Assembly: GCA_002724505.1 (NCBI GenBank)
Contig: PBOV01000039.1
Location: 6,944-27,204, forward strand
Direction: 5' to 3'
DNA length: 20,261 bases
DNA from: Rhodospirillaceae bacterium
GTDB taxonomy: Bacteria; Pseudomonadota; Alphaproteobacteria; MPNO01; UBA2964
Notes under the pieces: generated by a model
Database searches by the model: none
Told to the model about the DNA's origin: nothing
What the model saw: the letters and a program-made list of their open reading frames with translations, nothing else
Shown here: positions 7,123 to 13,756 of the stretch, one piece after another
Layout of the letters: every line of letters starts with the position of its first letter
How positions within the stretch are numbered: the stretch's first letter is position 1
Made by a program: the position numbers and the translations under genes

Positions 7123-8604
7123 GTGGCAAGCCCAGAAAAGTCTGATAATCACGATGCAATGAACTTTGTTAACGGGGAATATCGTATTGGAAAATCAGGA
7201 AAGAAGTTCAATAATATCAGCCCCGTAAATGGTTCTCTTATATCTATAGTTCATGAGGCAAGTGAAGACGACGTAGACGATGCCGTCAAAGCCGCCAGGG
7301 CCGCTCTAACGGGTTCCTGGGGCACGATGCAACTCGCTGAACGCCTAAAGCTTGTAACTGCAATTGTCGGGGGTATCCAGGCCAGGTTTAACGATTTTCT
7401 TGACGCCGAGGTTGCTGACACCGGTAAGCCAGTTAGCCTCGCTTCTCACCTTGATATTCCAAGAGGCGCCGCAAACTTCGAAGTCTTTGCGGATATGATG
7501 AAGAACCATCACGACGAATGTTTTAGGATGCCTACACCTGACGGTACAGGTGCCTTAAACTATACAGTGACCAAACCCAAGGGGGTTATTGGCATTATCT
7601 GCCCGTGGAATCTGCCGTTATTATTAATGACATGGAAAGCTGGCCCAGCCCTAGCTTGCGGTAATACTGTAGTCGTTAAGCCTTCTGAGGAAACACCTTC
7701 AACTGCAGCCCTTCTCGGTGAAGTCATGAATGACGTGGGCGTCCCACCAGGAGTGTACAACGTAGTGCAAGGTATGGGACCAGGATCTGCGGGCGAATTT
7801 CTAACCAAGCACCCCGGCGTCGACGCAATAACCTTCACCGGGGAAACACGCACAGGTGAAGCTATCTTACAAAATGCAGCCGTTGGTGTGCGGGATGTCT
7901 CTTTTGAACTTGGTGGCAAGAACCCCGCCATTGTCTTCGCTGATTGTGACATGGATAAAGCAATAGAAGGGACGATACGATCTGCCTTTGCAAATTGTGG
8001 ACAAGTCTGTCTGGGTACGGAGCGCATCTATGTAGAACGGCCTATTTTCGAGAAATTTGTAGGCCGATTAAAGGCTGGCGCTGAAGATTTAATATGCGGC
8101 GCCCCAGAAGATAGCACTACGTCGCTAGGTCCTCTTATCAGCAAAGAACACCAAGCAAAAGTCCTCAGCTATTACGCTTTAGCAAAAAAGGAAGGTGCGA
8201 CTGTAGTTACTGGTGGCGGTGTCCCTGAAATGAACGAAATGAACGAGGGTGCTTGGATCGAACCAACTATTTGGACTGGACTATCAGAAAATTCCGCCGT
8301 CCTCCGTGAGGAAATTTTTGGTCCTTGCTGTCATATCACGCCCTTTGACACCGAAGAGGAAGCTATCTCGATGGCGAATGACACCCCTTATGGTCTCGCC
8401 TGCTCCATTTGGACAGAAGACTTGACCCGTGCCCATCGTGTCGGGCCTCAAATGGCAGTCGGCATTTGCTGGATTAATAGCTGGTTTTTGCGCGATCTTC
8501 GGACGCCCTTTGGAGGATCAAAACAATCCGGAATAGGTCGCGAGGGCGGCACGTACTCTATGGAATTTTATACCGAGTTGAGTAATGTCTGTGTGAAACT
8601 ATAA
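7123..8604 (+). CDS. Aldehyde dehydrogenase, 2-hydroxymuconic semialdehyde dehydrogenase type
   Basis: A 493-residue NAD(P)-dependent aldehyde dehydrogenase. Catalytic residues are visible: Asn163 in CPWNLPLL, Glu262 in FELGGKNP, Cys296 in NCGQVCLGTERIYVERP, and EEIFGP at 397-402. The C-terminal stretch FLRDLRTPFGGSKQSGIGREGG, then EFYTELSNVCVKL, is characteristic of the 2-hydroxymuconate/2-aminomuconate semialdehyde dehydrogenases (DmpC, XylG, AmnC) of the meta-cleavage pathway, which oxidise the ring-fission aldehyde to a dicarboxylate. The start is GTG at 7123 with GGAG 7 bases before it. A three-codon frame ATGGAGACGTAG (7110-7121) ends one base before this GTG and overlaps its ribosome site. 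It lies 75 bases after the 60-residue gene on the same strand, probably the same operon. No hydratase, tautomerase or aldolase of the lower pathway is in the window. Confidence 0.93.
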   Translation: MASPEKSDNHDAMNFVNGEYRIGKSGKKFNNISPVNGSLISIVHEASEDDVDDAVKAARAALTGSWGTMQLAERLKLVTAIVGGIQARFNDFLDAEVADTGKPVSLASHLDIPRGAANFEVFADMMKNHHDECFRMPTPDGTGALNYTVTKPKGVIGIICPWNLPLLLMTWKAGPALACGNTVVVKPSEETPSTAALLGEVMNDVGVPPGVYNVVQGMGPGSAGEFLTKHPGVDAITFTGETRTGEAILQNAAVGVRDVSFELGGKNPAIVFADCDMDKAIEGTIRSAFANCGQVCLGTERIYVERPIFEKFVGRLKAGAEDLICGAPEDSTTSLGPLISKEHQAKVLSYYALAKKEGATVVTGGGVPEMNEMNEGAWIEPTIWTGLSENSAVLREEIFGPCCHITPFDTEEEAISMANDTPYGLACSIWTEDLTRAHRVGPQMAVGICWINSWFLRDLRTPFGGSKQSGIGREGGTYSMEFYTELSNVCVKL

Positions 8605-8665
8605 AAAATAGAGGAGATTTTTAACTAGGAGCGACAAAAGGTCTATTGCCGAGAAAATCCCTAAA

Positions 8666-8692
8666 CTATTTCTAATAGAGACGCAGAAATAG
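8666..8692. terminator. Weak AT-rich stem-loop between convergent genes
   Basis: CTATTTCT (8666-8673) and AGAAATAG (8685-8692) form a perfect 8-base inverted repeat with an 11-base loop, in the 96-base gap between the convergent aldehyde dehydrogenase and PEP-mutase-family genes. The stem has only two G-C pairs and no run of T follows on either strand, so it is at best a weak bidirectional terminator. It is listed because the position is right. Confidence 0.25.
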
Positions 8693-8700
8693 CCTTAACC

Positions 8701-9582
8701 CTATTCCCGTTCGATCATTTCACCGCCTAGCCATTCCCTCATCCACCTCTTGTGGTCATCGTCACGAGTAAGGCGATTTAACATTTCCTTTGGAGCAGGC
8801 GTCATTAATTCTGAGGGTGACTTCCCTTCTCGTAACGCCTTAAGTGTATCGTAAGTTGCCTTTACGGCAGCCTGGAAAGGCTGATGCCCCTGCAAGCATA
8901 TCCTAACGCCGGCTGCACCTAGTGTTTCAATATCACCCAAAGCAGATGCAGAGCCACCAAGAAAAATTGGAATTTTCACAGCATCAGAAACCATTGCGAG
9001 TTGCTCAGCATTACTAATACCTGAAAGAAACACCGCATCAACGCCTGCCAGCTCATATGCCCTTATCCTAGCAACCGTATCCTCGACACCGGTAATAGAC
9101 ATCGCCCCAGTCCGACCGGCGATAACGAGGCTGGGGTCCTGGCGACCATCTAGGGCAGCCCTCATTTTACCGACGCCCTCTTCTATAGATATCAACTCTG
9201 AACTACCCACAGTCCCATAATTTTGTGGCAACGCTGTATCCTCAATAGTAAGGGCTGCAACACCAGCCGTCTCGAGTTCTTCCACCGTCCGTCGGACGTT
9301 GAGAGCATTGCCATAACCATGATCAGCATCTACCAAAAGAGCTAAATTTCCCGCCCGACAAATCCGATAAGCTTGATCGGCGAACTCCGACAGGCTTAGC
9401 AGGATAAGGTCCGGTGAACCAAGTACTGCCATAGAACCAACAGAGCCCGCAAACATTCCAACTTCAAAGCCAAGCTCCTCCGCGATGCGAGCCGAAATTG
9501 GGTCAAATACCGATCCGGGGTATACGCAACTATTTCCTTCCAAAAGGATCCGAAATCGTTCACGTCTCTCTGACCAATGCAT
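8701..9582 (-). CDS. PEP mutase / isocitrate lyase superfamily protein, oxaloacetate decarboxylase-like
   Basis: A 293-residue TIM-barrel protein of the PEP mutase/isocitrate lyase superfamily. SVFDPISARIAEELGFE (24-40), SLSEFADQA, VDADHGYGNALNVRRTVEEL (84-103), LTIEDTALP (111-119) and EEGVGKMRAALD align well with the Pseudomonas PA4872-type oxaloacetate decarboxylase, which uses Mg2+ bound at the DADHG acidic residues. His233 (QGHQPF) matches a histidine I recall as important in PA4872, but the nearby Tyr that type also has (TYGNP) is replaced by GGSAS (209-213), and the usual RTNAE is RTGAM (157-161). The reaction may therefore be a different oxo-acid C-C cleavage. Oxaloacetate could arise from protocatechuate-type meta cleavage, which would suit the neighbourhood (inference). 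It stands alone on its strand, divergent from the 81-residue gene. Confidence 0.85.
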   Translation of the reverse strand: MHWSERRERFRILLEGNSCVYPGSVFDPISARIAEELGFEVGMFAGSVGSMAVLGSPDLILLSLSEFADQAYRICRAGNLALLVDADHGYGNALNVRRTVEELETAGVAALTIEDTALPQNYGTVGSSELISIEEGVGKMRAALDGRQDPSLVIAGRTGAMSITGVEDTVARIRAYELAGVDAVFLSGISNAEQLAMVSDAVKIPIFLGGSASALGDIETLGAAGVRICLQGHQPFQAAVKATYDTLKALREGKSPSELMTPAPKEMLNRLTRDDDHKRWMREWLGGEMIERE

Positions 9583-9623
9583 AATTAAGCCCTTAAGTTA
9601 AAGTTTTTATCGCGTACGCTAAC

Positions 9624-9682
9624 GCAAATTTCAGCTGGAGGGAAATTGCCCCCTTGCGATTACTTTAAAAGCCCGGCAATTT
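9624..9682 (+). promoter_or_regulatory. Overlapping inverted repeats (possible alternative hairpins) upstream of the 81-aa gene
   Basis: In the 131-base divergent gap three short segments can pair in two exclusive ways: GCAAATTTC (9624-9632) with GAAATTGC (9642-9649, one bulged A), or AAATTGCC (9643-9650) with GGCAATTT (9675-9682, perfect). If transcription starts upstream of 9624 the leader could switch between the two stems. A separate palindrome GCGTACGC lies at 9612-9619. No T-run terminator or leader peptide is visible, so a protein operator or chance is as likely. Confidence 0.25.
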
Positions 9683-9713
9683 AGGGAGCCCTTCAGAAAA
9701 GTGAATTGAGATT

Positions 9714-9959
9714 ATGGCTAAGTTTTACGAACCAGATTTAGGAAAAGATCCTGAGAACCCATTTGCCCGTGATGCGGATGGTAAGTTAGTCCGCCGGAGT
9801 TATTGGCTAGATATGGGTGACCGCTCCATTGTTCTTATAATGGCGCAGGGTCTGGGAAGCGTTTTATCTAATGACCAAAAACGGATGCACTTGGATGATA
9901 TAGGCCGCGGACACCTTAAAGAGGATGTTTGTACAATAGAAATTCTGCCACCAGAATAA
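9714..9959 (+). CDS. Hypothetical protein, 81 aa, upstream of the ABC-F gene
   Basis: An 81-residue frame starting at ATG 9714 with a weak ribosome site (GAG 7 bases upstream). The protein is charged and soluble-looking: MAKFYEPDLGKDPENPFARD, then KLVRRSYWLDMGDRSIVLIM as a probable strand, and an acidic end VCTIEILPPE. It has one cysteine, no signal peptide and no membrane helix. I do not recognise a family. It is followed after 34 bases by the ABC-F gene on the same strand, so the two may be co-transcribed and the small protein could be linked to ribosome function or be independent. The frame is not shadowed by a better gene on the other strand and has ordinary codon use, which supports its being real. 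Confidence 0.62.
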   Translation: MAKFYEPDLGKDPENPFARDADGKLVRRSYWLDMGDRSIVLIMAQGLGSVLSNDQKRMHLDDIGRGHLKEDVCTIEILPPE

Positions 9960-9993
9960 TTACCTCCAGATCCCAGGCAAACTCCGATAACGC

Positions 9994-11904
9994 ATGCTGC
10001 GCATTGAAGGGCTGACATACCGGATAGGTCCCCGGACACTATTTGATAACGCTGATACGTCGATCAACGAAGGTCATCGCGTCGGTTTCGTTGGACGTAA
10101 TGGCGCGGGAAAGACGACGCTGCTCAATATAATCACAGGGTCCATTATCCCAGACACCGGCACAATCGATTATCCAAGCCGCTGGCGGATTGGGATCACA
10201 CGCCAGGAAGCCCCGAGCGGTGCACAAAGCCTTGTCGACACTGTCATGTCATCCGACGACGAATTGGAAAATCTTAATAAGGAGGCCGAAAGCGCGACTG
10301 ACCCCAATCGTATTGCCGAAATTCACTCACGCCTGCACGAAAAAGAGGCGCACAGAGCACATTCCCGGGCATCCCGGCTTCTTGCAGGATTAGGGTTCAC
10401 AGATGCAGAGATGCAGCGTCCATGCGACGAATTCTCCGGAGGTTGGCGTATGCGTGTTGCTCTCGCCGGCTTACTTTTTACTCAGCCCGACCTGCTGCTA
10501 CTCGACGAGCCAACAAACCACCTCGACCTTGAAGCCTGTCTATGGCTGGAGGAATATCTAAAGCGCTACCAGGGAACGATCTTGGTCGTCAGCCATGACA
10601 GGGGACTTTTAAATCGTGTAGTAAATCAAATTCTTCATTTGGACGATAGAGGGCTAAAACTTTACACTGGTGGCTATGACCGGTTTGAAATAGGTTTTCG
10701 GGCAAAACTTGAGCGCGTTGCCTCTGAGCGAGCACAACAGGAAGCTCAAAGGGCCCACATTCAAAAATTCGTCGACCGTTTCCGTTACAAGGCAACCAAG
10801 GCAAGACAAGCCCAATCTCGGCTCAAAATGCTGGAACGCATGGAGCCTTTGCCTGAGCGCACTGAAGAAGGCTCCGTAGCCTTCACTTTCCCCAACCCAA
10901 AACCATTAGCACCACCTCTCTATAGCATCGACAACGCTTCTATTGGTTATGAAACAAAGGCGGTTTTACAAAAAGTTTCCTTCAGGCTCGACCTTGATGA
11001 TCGGGTGGCCCTACTGGGAGCTAATGGCAACGGCAAGTCAACTTTAATTAAACTCCTCGCCGGCCGGCTTGAAGCTTTATCCGGTCATGTCGTGAAATCA
11101 AAGAAGCTACGTGTCGGATATTTTGCGCAACACCAGACCGATGAGCTCGATTTTAATGCCACACCACTCATTGAATTATCACGGAAAAGGCCAAAAGACC
11201 TCGAAGTAAATCTAAGACGCCATTTGGGTCGCTTTGGTTTTTCACAACAGCGTGCTGATACACGTACTAGTGATCTTTCCGGGGGCGAAAAAGCTCGACT
11301 ACTATTCGCAATGATGAGTAGTGACGAGCCCCATATCCTCCTGCTCGATGAACCGACTAATCATCTTGATGTTGTAGCACGCGAGGCGTTGATCCAGGCT
11401 ATAAATGCCTTCGAAGGGGCGGTAGTAATAGTCAGTCATGATCCTCATGTTATTGAACTTACGGCTGACCGCCTTTGGCTTGTCGATCAAGGCACAGTAA
11501 CACCATATGAAGGAAACTTAGATGACTATCGGGCACTCATAGCAAAACCGGCAAAAAGCACCCCGAAAGAGAAAAAGACCAACGAACCAACAAACCCCAT
11601 TGTTTCAGAGACCACAAAGAAGGAGCAACGCAGGCTGGCTGCAGAAAAACGTAATGGCCTTGCGCCGCTTCGCAAAAGGGTAAAGCGTGCGGAGGAAAAG
11701 GTGGTAACGCAAGCAAACGAGCTGGAAAGGCTTCAGGCTGCCTTAGCTGATCCGGAGCTATATAACAGCGATGACAACAAAGCACTCCGGTCCCTGCAGG
11801 TGGAGGCCGGCTACGCAGCTAAAACCTTGTCAGAAGCAGAAGAAGCCTGGATCGAACTTCAAGAGGCTTTAGAAGTCGCTGAAGCAGAAGTGATGGCGAG
11901 CTAA
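9994..11904 (+). CDS. ABC-F family ATPase, YheS-like
   Basis: A 636-residue soluble protein with two ATP-binding cassettes and no membrane helices, typical of ABC-F translation factors that act in the ribosomal E-site. NBD1: Walker A GRNGAGKT (34-41), signature FSGGWRMR (147-154), Walker B LLLLDEPTNHLD (167-178), then SHD at 200-202. The interdomain P-site linker spans about 235-290 and is rich in Arg, Lys and Gln (KFVDRFRYKATKARQAQSRL). NBD2: Walker A GANGNGKST (342-350), signature LSGGEKAR (428-435), Walker B LLLDEPTNHLD (449-459). A Lys/Pro-rich spacer (518-540) leads to a C-terminal coiled coil (541-636). Length and tail match YheS (637) more than EttA (555). ATG 9994 lacks a clear ribosome site. 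The stop abuts the stop of the convergent VOC gene with no intervening base. Confidence 0.94.
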   Translation: MLRIEGLTYRIGPRTLFDNADTSINEGHRVGFVGRNGAGKTTLLNIITGSIIPDTGTIDYPSRWRIGITRQEAPSGAQSLVDTVMSSDDELENLNKEAESATDPNRIAEIHSRLHEKEAHRAHSRASRLLAGLGFTDAEMQRPCDEFSGGWRMRVALAGLLFTQPDLLLLDEPTNHLDLEACLWLEEYLKRYQGTILVVSHDRGLLNRVVNQILHLDDRGLKLYTGGYDRFEIGFRAKLERVASERAQQEAQRAHIQKFVDRFRYKATKARQAQSRLKMLERMEPLPERTEEGSVAFTFPNPKPLAPPLYSIDNASIGYETKAVLQKVSFRLDLDDRVALLGANGNGKSTLIKLLAGRLEALSGHVVKSKKLRVGYFAQHQTDELDFNATPLIELSRKRPKDLEVNLRRHLGRFGFSQQRADTRTSDLSGGEKARLLFAMMSSDEPHILLLDEPTNHLDVVAREALIQAINAFEGAVVIVSHDPHVIELTADRLWLVDQGTVTPYEGNLDDYRALIAKPAKSTPKEKKTNEPTNPIVSETTKKEQRRLAAEKRNGLAPLRKRVKRAEEKVVTQANELERLQAALADPELYNSDDNKALRSLQVEAGYAAKTLSEAEEAWIELQEALEVAEAEVMAS

Positions 11905-12384
11905 TCAGTTATCTTTGGGATGACCTCTTCTAGGTGGCTCCGGCGTTCCAGCGGCGGGAACAACATCCTTAGTTGCGCCACCCCACCCTAAATGTGTTAC
12001 ATCAAAAATGACCCCATTGGGGTCACGATACTTTATCTCATAGAACGTCGTCGGAGCCTTCTTTTCGGGCCTACCCATAAAATATTTTCCCCCAGCTTTT
12101 TCAATCTTCTTATCAGCTTCTTCCGCATCATCCACCCAAAAACCAATATGATGTAGGCCAACATAATCCTTACCTCGTTCGTCTTCACCATCGACGTAGC
12201 CAGCCCAGTGGTCAGTCTTATATTTTAACAGCGCAACTGTAATCACACCGTCAGAAACATAGCAGCCCTTAGCCAAAGGTGAATCTGTTGTCCCAACCCG
12301 CTCCATATCAAATGCCTCGCAGTAGAAGTCTGCGGTTTTCTCTGGATCATTTACCGACATTGCGATGTGTCTAAGCTTTCCCAT
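11905..12384 (-). CDS. VOC superfamily protein (glyoxalase / extradiol dioxygenase fold), H-H-D metal site
   Basis: A 159-residue vicinal-oxygen-chelate protein with two beta-alpha-beta-beta-beta modules. Predicted metal ligands are His6 (LRHIAMSV), His79 (GLHHIGFWV) and, where most members have Glu, Asp128 (DPNGVIFDVTHLGW). The tail from about 137 (KDVVPAAGTPEPPRRGHPKDN) is proline-rich and probably disordered. VOC enzymes include glyoxalase I, methylmalonyl-CoA epimerase, resistance proteins and type I extradiol dioxygenases; the sequence does not decide. It follows the second flavin monooxygenase after 41 bases, which suggests action on its product (for example cleavage of a catechol), by analogy with the HsaA/HsaC pair. 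AGGAGAAAGAATTT precedes the ATG. Confidence 0.85.
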   Translation of the reverse strand: MGKLRHIAMSVNDPEKTADFYCEAFDMERVGTTDSPLAKGCYVSDGVITVALLKYKTDHWAGYVDGEDERGKDYVGLHHIGFWVDDAEEADKKIEKAGGKYFMGRPEKKAPTTFYEIKYRDPNGVIFDVTHLGWGGATKDVVPAAGTPEPPRRGHPKDN

Positions 12385-12425
12385 AAATTCTTTCTCCTAA
12401 AAATCGATAATCAAATTATAACAGA

Positions 12426-13640
12426 TCATTTCCTTTTGGCCTCGGGAAAATACCTAGGGTCGGAAATCACTGCACCGAACCGCTGCTGACTATAGGTAAT
12501 TGCCGCGACATCCCAGGCCATACTGTTCTGAGAGGTCGCCGCGTGAACATCACGCACCGCTCGCTGATATACGCTATCAAAGCTCAGCCCACGCCCACCT
12601 GCCAGGGGAAATAGTCTTTCAACTGCCTGGACGCACAATTTACCCGCAAAAGAATTGTTTCGGCGCCACCTCGCCCGTTGTTCCTGCGTCGGCGGTTTTT
12701 CTCCAGCCGCAACCAACTGACTTTCTCGAAAATCTTCTAGCAATAATGACCGGGCGGCCTCTATCTCTGCGCTGGCTTCAGCAACCCTTAACTGAACGGT
12801 TCCCTGTTCAGATAGCTTCACCCCAGCGACTGATTTGCGCGTTGCCAGATCAGCCAACATGGCATCCAGCGCACCAAGTGCTATACCAACAGCCGTCGAA
12901 GCGAATTGTTTTGTTCCCATTGCGAATAATGGAATTTTATATAGCGGATTAGGGTTGACAGTGCTGCCAGGTGTCGGCCCACCCTGTACTAGCCCTGCAG
13001 ATATTCCTCGGTGCTCGGGGATAAAAACCCGTTTTAAGATAAAGGAACGACTTCCGGTTGCCGCCAGCCCGCTTGGGTTCCAGTCATCCACCATTTCAGC
13101 AAAATCTGTTTTAGGAACCAACGCGAATTGATGTTGAGGCGGGCCATTTTCTTGAGGAATAAAAAGCTGTACGTTGCTCCAGTCCGCAAAATCTATGCCG
13201 CTAGAGAAACCCCACATACCATCTGCAACCCAACCGCCATCAACGACCTCAACACTAGCTCCCTTTCCCGGGAAGGAAGATGCAATAACGGCGTCTGGAT
13301 TATCTCGCCAAACGTCATCCTGAGCCTGTTCGCATTTCATACCATTTATCCAGGACTGGCCTGTCAAATTAGTAAAAACCCAGCAACTGGACCCACACCC
13401 ACGCCCCAACTCTGCGGCGACGTCAAGAATACCGCCCCATTCCATCTCGTAGCCGCCATAGCGTCGTGGCTGGAACATCCTATAAAATCCAGCATCGATA
13501 AAATTCTTATGCGTAATATATGGCACCCGACGATTTTTTTCCGCTTCGGGGGCCCTATCGCGAAGCACAGGAATCATAGCGCGCGCGCGATTGGCTAATT
13601 CGTCGCGGGTTATTTGTGATTCTTGTCCAGCATCAAGCAT
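12426..13640 (-). CDS. Acyl-CoA dehydrogenase-fold flavin monooxygenase (HsaA/DszC/HpaB-like), copy 2
   Basis: About 404 residues of the acyl-CoA dehydrogenase fold, but of the group D flavin monooxygenase branch, which takes reduced flavin from a separate reductase and hydroxylates phenols or oxidises heteroatoms. Signs: GFYRMFQPRRYGGYEM (51-66), ELGRGCGSSCWVF (77-89), FALVPK followed by WNPSGLAATGSRSF, and the C-terminal AGGRGLSF and QRAVRDVHAATS with Arg363, Asp364 and His366. The acyl-CoA dehydrogenase catalytic Glu context is absent. Start: I chose ATG 13640 (GGCGG 7 bases upstream) over the in-frame ATG at 13685, whose GGGAG directly abuts the start codon. The paralogue at 13757-14947 lies just upstream, with a probable terminator between. 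No flavin reductase is present. Confidence 0.87.
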   Translation of the reverse strand: MLDAGQESQITRDELANRARAMIPVLRDRAPEAEKNRRVPYITHKNFIDAGFYRMFQPRRYGGYEMEWGGILDVAAELGRGCGSSCWVFTNLTGQSWINGMKCEQAQDDVWRDNPDAVIASSFPGKGASVEVVDGGWVADGMWGFSSGIDFADWSNVQLFIPQENGPPQHQFALVPKTDFAEMVDDWNPSGLAATGSRSFILKRVFIPEHRGISAGLVQGGPTPGSTVNPNPLYKIPLFAMGTKQFASTAVGIALGALDAMLADLATRKSVAGVKLSEQGTVQLRVAEASAEIEAARSLLLEDFRESQLVAAGEKPPTQEQRARWRRNNSFAGKLCVQAVERLFPLAGGRGLSFDSVYQRAVRDVHAATSQNSMAWDVAAITYSQQRFGAVISDPRYFPEAKRK

Positions 13641-13719
13641 AATTAATCCGCCCGTAATGGTCGAAGGGGCTCCCCTCAATATCATCTCCCGATAACGGAA
13701 AGGAAAACAAGTAAATTTA

Positions 13720-13747
13720 TAAAAGCCTTAACAAAAAAATTAAGGCC
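13720..13747 (-). terminator. Probable Rho-independent terminator after monooxygenase copy 1
   Basis: On the minus strand GCCTTAA (13746-13740), an 8-base loop TTTTTTTG and TTAAGGC (13731-13725) form a 7-base stem, followed by TTTTATAAATTT. It lies 10 bases beyond the stop of the upstream monooxygenase gene and about 80 bases before the start of the next. The stem is short and only three pairs are G-C, so termination may be partial, giving a lowered rather than absent read-through. Confidence 0.45.
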
Positions 13748-13756
13748 TTCGATATT

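Noticed and set aside
7560..8027. 155-codon open frame on the minus strand opposite the aldehyde dehydrogenase
   Set aside because: Shadow of the catalytic core of the dehydrogenase; no ribosome site or domain.
8227..8247. Tandem 9-base repeat giving EMNEMNE in the aldehyde dehydrogenase
   Set aside because: Two copies in a surface-loop region; an ordinary small in-frame duplication with no sign of function.
13128..13598. 156-codon open frame on the plus strand opposite a monooxygenase gene
   Set aside because: Antisense shadow of the conserved acyl-CoA-dehydrogenase-fold gene; the translation shows no recognisable domain.
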